A stretch of DNA of 64,000 nucleotides from a virus. The stretch lies in the IMG/VR virus record IMGVR_UViG_3300027741_000021, positions 1 to 64,000 of that record; one strand, given 5' to 3'. The translations under genes and the position numbers were made by a program. The notes beneath the pieces were generated by a model. It made no database searches. It was given only the letters and a program-made list of their open reading frames with translations, and was not told where the DNA came from. Position 1 is the first letter of the stretch; every line of letters begins with the position of its first letter. Positions 6,864-14,614 of this stretch are shown here, piece after piece.

Positions 6864-8669
6864 TGCTCCAGGTGCTGCTGCCGCAGCCGGGGGTTGAGCA
6901 GCTGGAGTTGATCCAATTGTGCCGCCTGGCGCTCCAGGTGCACCTTCCTGCCCTGCCGGTGTGAGATTTGACATGTCTTGACCCATTGCAACATCGCTTT
7001 CTAATCCAGCAGGTGTGATACCCACCGAACGTAGATCTTGTCCTTGTGATGTTTCCAGTTCTGGCTTTGAGCGTTCTTCTTTCCACAGCTTGGAATTTTG
7101 TTGAATTTCGTCTTCGGTCAATCCCAAGAAACGCTCTAGCAAGAATCTTTTGCTCATGTAAGGCAGTGCTTCCAAACTGGTAAATGCTGTGATACGTGAT
7201 GTATCTAATTCAGCTTGACGATAACTGGCAAAATTTTGAGGTGGATTAAACTTGATCTGGAACAGTCCCGCATCAATGTTAAACCCTCTCCAACGCAGGA
7301 ACATTTTGAATTCATCATCCAGCTTCTGCATGATCAATGCTTGCAGTCGTTCGCAATATTGATTGAATCTGTACTCTTGAATCAGTGCTGTACCCACTTT
7401 GCCGTCTTGCATGGTGCGATCTGAATCATCCGGACCTGTGGGCAAATAGCTTGACGGCACACGCAGACCACGAGCCATTTTGTTGTTAAAATACTTTAAA
7501 TCGTCAATTTCGCCAAGATTTTGTCCGCCGGGCAATACATCTACTGAGCTGCCGCGTCCGTCTACTCCTACTGGAAAAAAGAAATCTTCGTTGATACTGA
7601 GTGGATTATAGCTTGAATCCATGATGTTTTGACCGCCGCCGCCGTATGTGGGAATACGACGTTGATGCATTTCATTTTTCACACGTTCCACAAACGCCAT
7701 GGCCATGTGGCTGGGCATGTTGCCCACGTCAATCTTGAATACTCTACGCTCAGGCGCACGTTGCACACGATAGATCAACATGGCATCTTCCAGCAGTTCT
7801 TTTTGCTTGAATACTTTGAAAATGTTTTCTAGGATGCTTTTACCAAATGGCCAGAATGTGTCTAAGCCTTCGTTCAGGCTCATATGCACCACATGCTTGG
7901 CATCAATGCAAGTTTCGTTCACAGCACGATTGAATCTGCTGGCGCCACTCATGGCCGAACTAGGTGCTGTATAACCACCGCCTTGCATGCTACCACCAAT
8001 TCCGCCTGCTCCGCCAGAACTTGGGTTGACCATAAAGTCAGTTGTGGTCTTGGCTGCCACAGTCAAATTCTGAAAATTAGGATTGATGTCACGAATAATG
8101 TATTGTTCTGGGCGTTTGCCTTCGTTTTCGTTCACAATCACACGAACCACTTTGCTCATGTCCACCCAGTACATTTCAAATGTTTCTGGGTCACGTACAA
8201 AAATTTGATCACCGTACTTGATTGTGTTGCGGAACAGTTTGAAGATTCGTTGATCCAGTTTGTTCAGCTTGACCCATTGCTGCATCTGTTTGCGGATGAT
8301 TTCAATTTCGTGATCTGTAGGATCATCGTTATAGGTTATGTCAAATGGTGTGTCGTTTTGTTCGTTCAGCTGTGTGGAGAATTCAGATATAATATCTAAA
8401 CATGCATTCACTTCTGAATCTGCATCCATATTTTCGTACTGATTATAACGTTCAATACGATTAGGGTGTCCACTATACACTTCTGGCAATCGGCTGGCGT
8501 AGTTGCGAAAGCTGAAATCAGTATCTGCTTGATTGCTTCGACGTCCGTCGTTTTTTGGATATCCAGGTAATCCTTGATCTCGGCCGCCCGCAATTGGGCT
8601 CATCTGTCCAGATAAATCTGCGACTTTGAAAAATTTTTTCCAACCGGTGCCTTGTTTTGGTTCTGCCAT
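6861..8669 (-). CDS. 20: Portal vertex protein, gp20-like
   Basis: The 602-residue protein forms the dodecameric DNA-entry ring at one head vertex, starts prohead assembly and docks the terminase and neck. Family features include an N-terminal YENMDADSEVNACLDIISEFS segment, the FEMYWVDMSKVVRV strand, the VQRAPERRVFKIDVGNMP region and the clip/crown segment around KMARGLRVPSSYLPTG. A low-complexity Ala/Pro/Gly tail ends the protein. Length is near T4 gp20 (524), with a small extension. There is no Shine-Dalgarno, but a TAAATA box lies 7 nt before the ATG. It begins 16 nt after the tape-measure-like gene. Confidence 0.93.
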   Translation of the reverse strand: MAEPKQGTGWKKFFKVADLSGQMSPIAGGRDQGLPGYPKNDGRRSNQADTDFSFRNYASRLPEVYSGHPNRIERYNQYENMDADSEVNACLDIISEFSTQLNEQNDTPFDITYNDDPTDHEIEIIRKQMQQWVKLNKLDQRIFKLFRNTIKYGDQIFVRDPETFEMYWVDMSKVVRVIVNENEGKRPEQYIIRDINPNFQNLTVAAKTTTDFMVNPSSGGAGGIGGSMQGGGYTAPSSAMSGASRFNRAVNETCIDAKHVVHMSLNEGLDTFWPFGKSILENIFKVFKQKELLEDAMLIYRVQRAPERRVFKIDVGNMPSHMAMAFVERVKNEMHQRRIPTYGGGGQNIMDSSYNPLSINEDFFFPVGVDGRGSSVDVLPGGQNLGEIDDLKYFNNKMARGLRVPSSYLPTGPDDSDRTMQDGKVGTALIQEYRFNQYCERLQALIMQKLDDEFKMFLRWRGFNIDAGLFQIKFNPPQNFASYRQAELDTSRITAFTSLEALPYMSKRFLLERFLGLTEDEIQQNSKLWKEERSKPELETSQGQDLRSVGITPAGLESDVAMGQDMSNLTPAGQEGAPGAPGGTIGSTPAAQPPAAAAAPGA

Positions 8670-8676
8670 AGTGAGT

Positions 8677-8682
8677 TATTTA
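8677..8682 (-). promoter_or_regulatory. Late promoter box just before the portal start
   Basis: The minus strand reads CAATAAATA-ACTCACT-ATG. It would give a leader of only one or two nucleotides if initiation follows the T4 late rule. Confidence 0.5.
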
Positions 8683-8685
8683 TTG

Positions 8686-10896
8686 TTAATTTCTAGACTG
8701 TTGCAGTATTCTACCTTGTACACCTAGGCTGCGACGCATGAGATCTACAAGTTCATTCATACTGGATGTTTGTAATCCAATATTTCTAGCCAGTTCCATA
8801 ATGCCTTGCGTGAGTTCTGGTGATGCACCAGCTGCTGATTGTGTTGTTGTTTCAGTTTTAGGTGGTTCAGGTCTAGTGTCATCCAAGGATGTACGATACT
8901 TTGTATTAGGACCAGCCAATGGCTCTGGTTTAGGAACTATATTCACAACCGGAGGAGGTACCACTGGTTCTATATTCACAACTGGTTTGACCAAAACTGG
9001 TTTGGCTGATTGCGGCGCAACAGATTTAACTGCTTGTGCAGTATCCAATTTAGGCTCTGGTGTTTGTGGTACAACAGATTTAACTGCTTGTGCAGTATCC
9101 AATTTAGGCTCTGGTGTTTGTGGTACAACAGATTTAACTGCTTGTGAAGTGTCCGATTTAGGCTCTGGTGTGCGTAATTCAGCTAGTTTCTGCATGGCTG
9201 TTTTATCACTTGCCGCCGGTGCTTCAGTAGTAGGAGTGGCATTTTTAGTGGCATTTTTACCTTTTAATGCATCCATTTTTTCTGTAAATGTAGTTGGTTC
9301 TTTTCCAACGTTGTTCAGTGATTTTATTGCGTTGGCTACCGATTCTTCTAAGAATTTTTGGAAATCTGCTGGCTTGACTGAGGTACCGTATCCAGCAGCA
9401 GGAGCATTTTGTCCACGGCCAGACCCTGATTCTCCAGGTCTGGCTTTCGTGGATGTTTTTTCTCCAATGTATTGAGGTGGTATGGTAGTAATTACTTTTT
9501 CAATGCCAATGGCTAATTCTGCCATTCCGGCAGTAACAGGCCCTACACCTTTTTGCACCAGATTGTCCATGGCAATGGTAGTTGCTGTTTGTGCTTGTCG
9601 CATGGCCACTTGATTGTTGATATCTACATCACCACCTTTTCTTAATTTGTCCTGCGCTTCTTTGGCTGCTTTATCATTTTCTTCCGCAGTTTTTGTTCGA
9701 TTTTTATTTTCAAGCTCTCGTACGCCTGCAAAATCTGCATTTACTTGATTGCTCAATCCTGCTCTGGCCAACGCACTATTTCTATTGAGTGCGCCAGTTG
9801 CTTCGGTTGCACCCTTGGTCAGCACTGCACTGGCTTTGTAGTTTTGGCTCATGATTGCCTGGGACATCTCAGGCAACGTTGTATACATTTTTTTAGCTTC
9901 TGGACTGTTTACAAATCCACTCATCAGGTCCTGCACACCTTGTTTTAATGCAGCAGGAGTTTGTGCCATCAACTCTCGATTTTGTGCAATTTGATCTTCG
10001 GCTGCTTTGGCTCCGGCTTCGTCACCTGATGCTCTTGCAGCGGCTGCTTTTTGTTCTAGTTCTCGTGTGACCGCTGCATAACGCTGATCTGACAGTCGTG
10101 CTTCTTCTTCTTTGGCCAGTGCATCTGCTGATTTTCCTGTTAGTTTACTGAGTCTGTCTTGTTGTGCAATATACTCAGCAGCACCAGCTGTAAGTGCTTC
10201 TTGTGATTTTTGGGCACTAGCACCGGTTAATGCTTGTAGTCTTAGATAATTTGCTGTACCTTCGTTAATATCCTTGATCTTTAACCCCATGCGTAGAAAT
10301 TCAGACTGTATTCCCGACTGCTCTATACCAGCAGCAACTTCTGCAAACTTCTTGATACCTTGACTAACTGTGCCGCCCATCACTGCTAACGCTTCACTGT
10401 TCTGAGCAATCATTGCTCCAAACTCGGGCAATTGATTCATTGACAAACCAAACTTCTGCATGTTGCTAAACACGCCAGTCATGCCTTCGGCACTGGCACC
10501 ACCTACTCTACTGAGATCTTGAAAACTCTTGAATAATGCATCACCTTGCTGATTGGCTCTGACTAAGTATGCTCCGGCAAAATCAGTAAGTTTACTAAAC
10601 GCTGTACCCAATGGTCCCAGCTGTGTTAGCAATGTGCCCAGTGCAGTAGAACTGGAATTGATTACACCGTTGAACGCACTAGCACCTTGTTGGCCATTGG
10701 CCATTGCTGTGGTAAATCCAGAGACTCCTGTTCCAATTTGTTTGCCAGCTTGAATTAAACTTGATCCAAGCCCAGCCGATGAAGTTGTTAAATTTTGAGC
10801 GGCTTTGCCCATTGCTGCGGCATAGTCCATTGCGGATATAGTACCAGCGTTAAAGGCTGCTTCCAACTCGGCTAATTTTGATGGATCGAGACTCAT
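8686..10896 (-). CDS. Tail tape-measure-like protein
   Basis: The 736-residue protein has an Ala/Gly/Ser-rich helical N-terminal half with alternating hydrophobic segments (GTLLTQLGPLGTAFSKL, FGAMIAQNSEALAVMGGTV) and a charged coiled-coil section (residues about 250-420). It ends with a Pro-rich linker containing 18-residue repeats and a C-terminal helix. This composition and size fit a tail length tape measure that threads the tube during assembly. It lies head-to-head with the gp26-like assembly gene, a position expected for a tape measure and its chaperone. It differs from T4, where gp29 lies within the hub cluster. The role is inferred from composition and context, not from a specific motif. 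Confidence 0.6.
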   Translation of the reverse strand: MSLDPSKLAELEAAFNAGTISAMDYAAAMGKAAQNLTTSSAGLGSSLIQAGKQIGTGVSGFTTAMANGQQGASAFNGVINSSSTALGTLLTQLGPLGTAFSKLTDFAGAYLVRANQQGDALFKSFQDLSRVGGASAEGMTGVFSNMQKFGLSMNQLPEFGAMIAQNSEALAVMGGTVSQGIKKFAEVAAGIEQSGIQSEFLRMGLKIKDINEGTANYLRLQALTGASAQKSQEALTAGAAEYIAQQDRLSKLTGKSADALAKEEEARLSDQRYAAVTRELEQKAAAARASGDEAGAKAAEDQIAQNRELMAQTPAALKQGVQDLMSGFVNSPEAKKMYTTLPEMSQAIMSQNYKASAVLTKGATEATGALNRNSALARAGLSNQVNADFAGVRELENKNRTKTAEENDKAAKEAQDKLRKGGDVDINNQVAMRQAQTATTIAMDNLVQKGVGPVTAGMAELAIGIEKVITTIPPQYIGEKTSTKARPGESGSGRGQNAPAAGYGTSVKPADFQKFLEESVANAIKSLNNVGKEPTTFTEKMDALKGKNATKNATPTTEAPAASDKTAMQKLAELRTPEPKSDTSQAVKSVVPQTPEPKLDTAQAVKSVVPQTPEPKLDTAQAVKSVAPQSAKPVLVKPVVNIEPVVPPPVVNIVPKPEPLAGPNTKYRTSLDDTRPEPPKTETTTQSAAGASPELTQGIMELARNIGLQTSSMNELVDLMRRSLGVQGRILQQSRN
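9014..9175 (-). repeat. Three 54-bp tandem repeats in the tape-measure-like gene
   Basis: Three in-frame copies, starting at 9014, 9068 and 9122, encode the 18-residue unit TPEPKLDTAQAVKSVVPQ. The first two are nearly identical and the third has a few changes, which suggests recent expansion of a Pro-rich linker. Confidence 0.9.
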
Positions 10897-10941
10897 GTTA
10901 TATCCTTGTAATTTTTCTCAGGGGTGAGTTTGTCATAATTA

Positions 10942-10947
10942 TATTTA
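10942..10947 (-). promoter_or_regulatory. Late promoter box before the tape-measure-like gene
   Basis: The minus strand reads GCTAAATATAAT about 45 nt before the ATG at 10896, in the 63-nt divergent gap. CTAAATA is the form typical of marine T4-like late promoters. Confidence 0.5.
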
Positions 10948-10959
10948 GCGAGGAAAATC

Positions 10960-11796
10960 ATGCTACCAAACAACCCCCTAACACAATATTTCCGTCAACC
11001 TGCCATCTACATACGACTGCCTTCTGGAGGTAAATTTTATCCACCAGGCACACTGAATATGCCAGCCAATGGCGAATTACCAGTGCTGCCCATGACCAGT
11101 GTGGATGAAATAACTTACAGAACTCCAGATGCATTGTTTAACGGCACAGCCACAGTAAATGTGATCAAAAGCTGTATTCCGTCTATCAGAGATCCATGGG
11201 CCATGCCAGCGTCCGACGTTGATGCTGCACTAGTAGGTATCCGCATTGCCAGTTACGGGCATGCTATGGATCTTGATGTCACATGCCCAGCATGCAGTAC
11301 TGACGAATCAATCAGTGTTGACTTACGTGTGGTCAACGATACATTAAAAATAGGTGATTATGAAAACTCGTTAAGCATTAGTGATTTGGAATTTTGGTTT
11401 CGCCCTATTCCATACAAATTTGTAAACGACAACAATCAGATGCAAATTGAACAACAACAGGCCATGCGTGTGCTTGAAAGTGATGTGGACGAAAAAACAA
11501 AACTGGAACAGTTGAATCGTAGCATGCGGTTGATCAATGAAACCACATTAAGAACCATAGCCCAGAGTATTGCTGCCATCAAGACACCACAAGCAATGGT
11601 AACTGAAACTGAATTTATCATTGACTATCTACAAAATTGCGACAGTAAAATATTCAATCAATTACGTGATCATGTGATTGCAATCAAAAAACAAAGTGAT
11701 GTGCAACCACTGGCACTGACGTGTAAGGAATGTAGTCACCAGTATTCACAACCTTTTACACTGGATCTATCAAGTTTTTTCGTCGACGCCTCCTGA
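10960..11796 (+). CDS. 26: gp26-like baseplate hub / tail assembly protein
   Basis: The 278-residue protein matches the T4 baseplate gp26 family: an N-terminal YIRLPSGGKFYPPG strand, then LPMTSVDEITYRTPDALFNG, a central helix DVDAALVGIRIASYGH, and two Cys pairs (CPAC near residue 110 and CKEC near 257) that could bind zinc. It starts with a GAGGA site and diverges from the tape-measure-like gene. The 3' end carries a perfect -1 slippery heptamer at 11775-11781, after which the -1 frame stays open into the next ORF. This suggests two products, as for the G/GT tail chaperones of lambda. Family call good; chaperone function is inference. Confidence 0.75.
   Translation: MLPNNPLTQYFRQPAIYIRLPSGGKFYPPGTLNMPANGELPVLPMTSVDEITYRTPDALFNGTATVNVIKSCIPSIRDPWAMPASDVDAALVGIRIASYGHAMDLDVTCPACSTDESISVDLRVVNDTLKIGDYENSLSISDLEFWFRPIPYKFVNDNNQMQIEQQQAMRVLESDVDEKTKLEQLNRSMRLINETTLRTIAQSIAAIKTPQAMVTETEFIIDYLQNCDSKIFNQLRDHVIAIKKQSDVQPLALTCKECSHQYSQPFTLDLSSFFVDAS
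11775..11781 (+). promoter_or_regulatory. Candidate programmed -1 frameshift site (TTTTTTC)
   Basis: In the gp26-like frame the codons are AGT TTT TTC, which gives the canonical X-XXY-YYZ heptamer T-TTT-TTC five codons before the stop codon. The -1 frame has no stop from here through 12011. A shift would join 274 residues of gp26-like protein to 76 residues of the downstream ORF, giving a 350-residue fusion. Confidence 0.65.
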
Positions 11797-11822
11797 CCTC
11801 TAGCCCAGAAGAGATCGACCAG

Positions 11823-12011
11823 TTGATCGAGAACATGGACAAAGATTGTCAAAACATACGCCAGGAGGCTATCAAGATAAGTTGGTTTATGAGAGGTGGA
11901 TTAACTTACGATCAAGCCATGGCATTGGGTATGCATGAACGTGAGATCATAAACAACTTGATCAAAGACAATTTAGAGACCACCAAAAAAAGTGGATTGC
12001 CATTTTTTTAG
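11823..12011 (+). CDS. Small protein in -1 frame to gp26-like gene; probable frameshift extension
   Basis: A TTG start at 11823 gives 62 residues, but the same frame is open back to the slippery site at 11775-11781, so it is more likely the C-terminal part of a gp26-like fusion. If read alone, an AGAAGAG stretch lies upstream of the TTG. The sequence has an acidic helix (SPEEIDQLIENMDKDC), then a compact helical part with FMRGGLTYDQAMALGMHERE and a Lys-rich end (LETTKKSGLPFF). I recognise it as a conserved-looking small tail protein of T4-like phages, possibly equivalent to the T-type extension of tail assembly chaperones. Confidence 0.6.
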   Translation: MIENMDKDCQNIRQEAIKISWFMRGGLTYDQAMALGMHEREIINNLIKDNLETTKKSGLPFF

Positions 12012-12057
12012 TAAAACGGAAACTTTCATTTGTTAGTCTGAAGAAACAAAACAAAAA

Positions 12058-12159
12058 ATGCGTAAACCAAAACCAAAACCAAAATCAGAAGCGCACAAGA
12101 AAGCAATTTCACAAGCACGTATTGCAAAATATAAAGCATTACATGAGTCATCTGTTTAG
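12058..12159 (+). CDS. Tiny basic NUMOD3-like protein
   Basis: A 33-residue ORF starts with a KPKPKPK run followed by SEAHKKAISQARIAKYKA. This resembles the NUMOD3 DNA-binding motif normally found repeated in GIY-YIG and HNH homing endonucleases. It may be a decayed remnant of such an endonuclease or a small DNA-binding peptide. The ribosome site is weak (GAAG about 15 nt upstream). A stem-loop begins right after its stop codon. Confidence 0.45.
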   Translation: MRKPKPKPKSEAHKKAISQARIAKYKALHESSV

Positions 12160-12271
12160 AGACTTGCTACGCAAGTCTATTGATTCGCTGTCGCTCATCA
12201 ATGTATTTTTGTTTCTTGAATTAGTATCATCTAGATACTGTGGTCATAATTCACCGTATGCACGGTGAATT
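12160..12271 (+). ncRNA. Run of stem-loops in a gene-poor interval (candidate structured RNA)
   Basis: Three perfect inverted repeats follow each other: 12160-12178 (8-bp stem, 3-nt loop), 12223-12239 (6-bp stem, 5-nt loop) and 12248-12271 (10-bp stem, 4-nt loop). None is followed by a U-run. A fourth, weaker stem (TTGAT/ATCAA) lies between the first two. The interval 12160-12550 carries no convincing gene. I could not match it to a known RNA family or to a tRNA cloverleaf. Confidence 0.35.
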
Positions 12272-12369
12272 GATGCATCATCTGAGTGACAGCAGTCATT
12301 TATTATAAAGAGATTGTTGTTTCCAACGCAGAGGCGGTTGACCGGTACCCCTTACTCTAGCTTCACATA

Positions 12370-12435
12370 TCAACGGAACCCTAGTGACCCGATAATAAAT
12401 CCAAGTCCTATGAGCATGGGGTGTATCTTTTTCAC
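12370..12435 (-). CDS. Possible 21-residue hydrophobic peptide
   Basis: A GTG-initiated frame in the gene-poor interval encodes a Lys-Lys start, then a hydrophobic Gly-rich stretch (MLIGLGFIIGSLGFR), like a tiny single-pass membrane peptide. There is no clear ribosome site (an AAGG lies about 18 nt upstream). It could equally be chance or part of a structured RNA. Confidence 0.2.
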   Translation of the reverse strand: MKKIHPMLIGLGFIIGSLGFR

Positions 12436-12520
12436 AGAGCCCAAACCATTTATTGCCTTAAGTTAGCAATTGCCTTTGACGCCCAAGTCCAGACCGGGTA
12501 TCGCACCGTTCCTCAATGGG

Positions 12521-12540
12521 GTTGAGTCATATCACTCAAC
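12521..12540 (-). terminator. Stem-loop after the sulfotransferase-like gene
   Basis: GTTGAGT and ACTCAAC form a 7-bp stem with a 6-nt loop, 10 nt after the end of the minus-strand operon. It lacks a U-run, so it may be a weak terminator or a 3'-end stabiliser. Confidence 0.35.
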
Positions 12541-12550
12541 ACAGAGTCTA

Positions 12551-13363
12551 TTAGATATATTTGATTTGCTGCCAGGAGGGGTCGAATGTGACTAGGAGAT
12601 TGTGATAAAATTTTAAATCAGGTGATAACATCAAGTATGTAAACTCGCCTCGACCTTCGTATTCTTCGTCGTCGAATTCTGAGTCTTCAAATACTTGTTT
12701 GACTAACTTGTATAAATCTAGTTTTAGTTGGCCTGACTGATGAGTTTTTTGATCGTTGATTGGTAGTCTGATGTTGTGATTTTGTGTGGCAAACAGATTT
12801 ATCATATGTGTTTTGATCTGTTCATCACTTTGCTGATACATAGGAATGCAGTTGATTTTATCTAACCATGGGCCTAGAGTCATTGTATACGACATACTAT
12901 GCGGATCTCCTACAATGACTGATTTTAACAGCACCAGAGGAATTTGATTTATATCATAATTCATGACCGGAAGGATTTTCCTCCATAACCACTCTGTGAT
13001 TCCTTTGAGATATCTCTTAGTAGGATCTTCAAAAATTCCAAAACACACGGTGCCGGGTTTTAGATCCAAAATGTTAGTTTCTTTCCAACCAAGGGTATTC
13101 TTAAACAGGGTTATGTAGTAGTCAGATGCACACTTCCGCAACGGTAAAAACGCCAAGTTCTCATGGCAATACACAGTGATCAAACTGTCTTGCCAATAGC
13201 TCTGCGATTCTATCTGCTTGCGTCGATGATTAAACCCATGTAGATTCACACATTCTTGTTGTATTTTTGCCGGCAACTTTAAAAAATCAGCGTAGTTTTC
13301 AACCTTAGGCCAGGACTTGTCTTTTACATCATTGTAAAATCTTTTTAAAAATATGTCCGACAC
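12551..13363 (-). CDS. Sulfotransferase-like protein
   Basis: The 270-residue protein has a region resembling the two PAPS-binding elements of carbohydrate sulfotransferases: a strand-loop-helix (LAFLPLRKCASDYYITLF, residues about 70-88) and a later strand-loop (CFGIFEDPTKRYLKGI, about 107-122) like the RxPxxRxxS element. The canonical P-loop residues are not well conserved, so catalysis is uncertain. The C-terminus is acidic (FEDSEFDDEEYEGRG). It is the last gene of the gp55-gp47-gp46 operon and follows the GIY-YIG gene by 4 nt. A role in modifying a surface glycan or another small molecule is inference; it might also be an unrelated P-loop-like fold. Confidence 0.4.
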   Translation of the reverse strand: MSDIFLKRFYNDVKDKSWPKVENYADFLKLPAKIQQECVNLHGFNHRRKQIESQSYWQDSLITVYCHENLAFLPLRKCASDYYITLFKNTLGWKETNILDLKPGTVCFGIFEDPTKRYLKGITEWLWRKILPVMNYDINQIPLVLLKSVIVGDPHSMSYTMTLGPWLDKINCIPMYQQSDEQIKTHMINLFATQNHNIRLPINDQKTHQSGQLKLDLYKLVKQVFEDSEFDDEEYEGRGEFTYLMLSPDLKFYHNLLVTFDPSWQQIKYI

Positions 13364-13367
13364 GGTG

Positions 13368-13802
13368 TTATATTCCTATTTTGTTTAGTATCTGCCGGCC
13401 GTGTACTCTTACCTGTATATGGCCATTGTAATAGTCTTGTGATTCTAATACTTGTCTGCTGAACTGCTCACGTGCTTCAATGTATGAACATTCACTTTTG
13501 CTATTGCAGTAGAAAAGTATTTCTCTGGTAAAATTGTTGGTGCCTAGTTTTTCAATGTCTGCGGATAATTCTGCACTGGATCCATAATATTGCTGCCAAT
13601 CTGAATCAATTTTGCTTCGTATACGTTTTTTCTTTTTGATGCCGTTTTTTTGTTTGACTGTTCGGTAAGTTGTTTTTGAAAACTTAGCTAGTTTTTTGCC
13701 TATGTATTTGCGTCCTGATAGATTATTTGTGATCAAGTAAACAAACCCTACACATGTTTCTGGTAATGTCTCCACTGGGGTGTTTTGATATATCCATGTC
13801 AT
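13368..13802 (-). CDS. GIY-YIG domain endonuclease
   Basis: The 144-residue protein has the GIY-YIG start GFVYLITNNLSGRKYIGKK (residues about 19-37). A Lys-rich insertion follows, then a helix with the YYGSS signature and the ARE motif (YIEAREQFS), which supplies the likely catalytic Glu. It lacks NUMOD repeats and is a minimal, single-domain protein, unlike the endonuclease at 1787-2584. It could be a homing endonuclease or a phage nuclease involved in DNA processing. It lies between the SGNH-like and sulfotransferase-like genes in the recombination operon, with short gaps. Confidence 0.75.
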   Translation of the reverse strand: MTWIYQNTPVETLPETCVGFVYLITNNLSGRKYIGKKLAKFSKTTYRTVKQKNGIKKKKRIRSKIDSDWQQYYGSSAELSADIEKLGTNNFTREILFYCNSKSECSYIEAREQFSRQVLESQDYYNGHIQVRVHGRQILNKIGI

Positions 13803-13819
13803 GTATACTAGTTATCATG

Positions 13820-14614
13820 TTATAAAAATGCCTGTAATTTTTGGATTAAAAAGGTTGCAAATGCTCGATTGCTTTTGATTCCTGGATGTAAATTATCTAA
13901 TCCCCTGTCTAGAAAAAAATCATTACGATAGCACTGATCTATATTTAACCAGTTACATTGTGTGATACCGTTATACTCTTGATGAATACGATCGTAAATT
14001 TTAAAATATTCATTGTCGTCGCGTAAGGTGGCATTTAACATCTGTTGCGTAAATTTGGTAGTCATGCTAGGAGTTCTATTTGGCTCAGTAATCTGATCAA
14101 AATAATTGCGATCCCACTCTGTCACTAATGCGTTTAAAAAAAACACAGTTATTCCCAATTTATCACATAATTTTTTTAATACATTGGTATAATTTACTAT
14201 TTCTACCATGAGATAGTGCGGAGAATACAAGTCAAATAATCTATTCTTGATATTTTCAATATACTTTGCACTGTAAGTTATACCGTTGTTGAGATTTACA
14301 TCATTAATTTGACTTTTTGGTCCAAAATATAGTTTGGTACTATAAGTTTCTGTTCCTGGATCTAAATGCATTCTAAATAGTTCTGTCCAAGAGACAAACA
14401 AATATTCACAGTCGACAGTTGATACAGCATCAATGGCATTGAGAAAAATATCTCGGTTGGTTCCTCCACTCTTTCCAACATTCATCAATTGTGTAGTTTT
14501 CAAACGATCAACAGTTGAATGCAGTATGTTGACCCATAAATCTGAATCCAATGATTGATTTAATAATCCGACGCCGGCAGTATATGAACATCCTGAAAAT
14601 ACTGTGTATCTCAT
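13820..14614 (-). CDS. SGNH/GDSL-hydrolase-like protein
   Basis: The 264-residue protein begins with the block I motif GCSYTAG (Ser10 likely nucleophile). It has an Asn/Gly block (NVGKSGGTNRDIF, about 45-58) and ends with the DxxH block (DNLHPG, Asp240 and His243). These three elements define SGNH esterases/acyl hydrolases, which remove or transfer acyl groups on sugars, peptidoglycan or lipids. It overlaps gp46 by 4 nt (ATGA), so it is translationally coupled to a DNA recombination gene with no obvious functional link. The substrate is unknown; a role in glycan deacylation fits the modification genes elsewhere in the genome. Confidence 0.65.
   Translation of the reverse strand: MRYTVFSGCSYTAGVGLLNQSLDSDLWVNILHSTVDRLKTTQLMNVGKSGGTNRDIFLNAIDAVSTVDCEYLFVSWTELFRMHLDPGTETYSTKLYFGPKSQINDVNLNNGITYSAKYIENIKNRLFDLYSPHYLMVEIVNYTNVLKKLCDKLGITVFFLNALVTEWDRNYFDQITEPNRTPSMTTKFTQQMLNATLRDDNEYFKIYDRIHQEYNGITQCNWLNIDQCYRNDFFLDRGLDNLHPGIKSNRAFATFLIQKLQAFL

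Noticed and set aside
6854-6994. 119-residue version of the small protein after the portal
   Set aside because: The extra N-terminus is an out-of-frame reading of the portal C-terminus; the ATG at 6853 follows the portal stop codon directly.
9014-9175. Regular repeats resembling a CRISPR array
   Set aside because: Units are contiguous without spacers and encode an in-frame 18-residue protein repeat; the same applies to 19878-20198.
8738-9475. 245-residue plus-strand ORF
   Set aside because: It is the antisense shadow of the tape-measure-like gene; its low-complexity sequence mirrors the repeats on the other strand and it has no ribosome site.
12300-12540. Possible tRNA or group I intron in the gene-poor interval
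   Set aside because: No cloverleaf with a proper T-arm could be drawn on either strand, and the conserved intron core pairings were not found.
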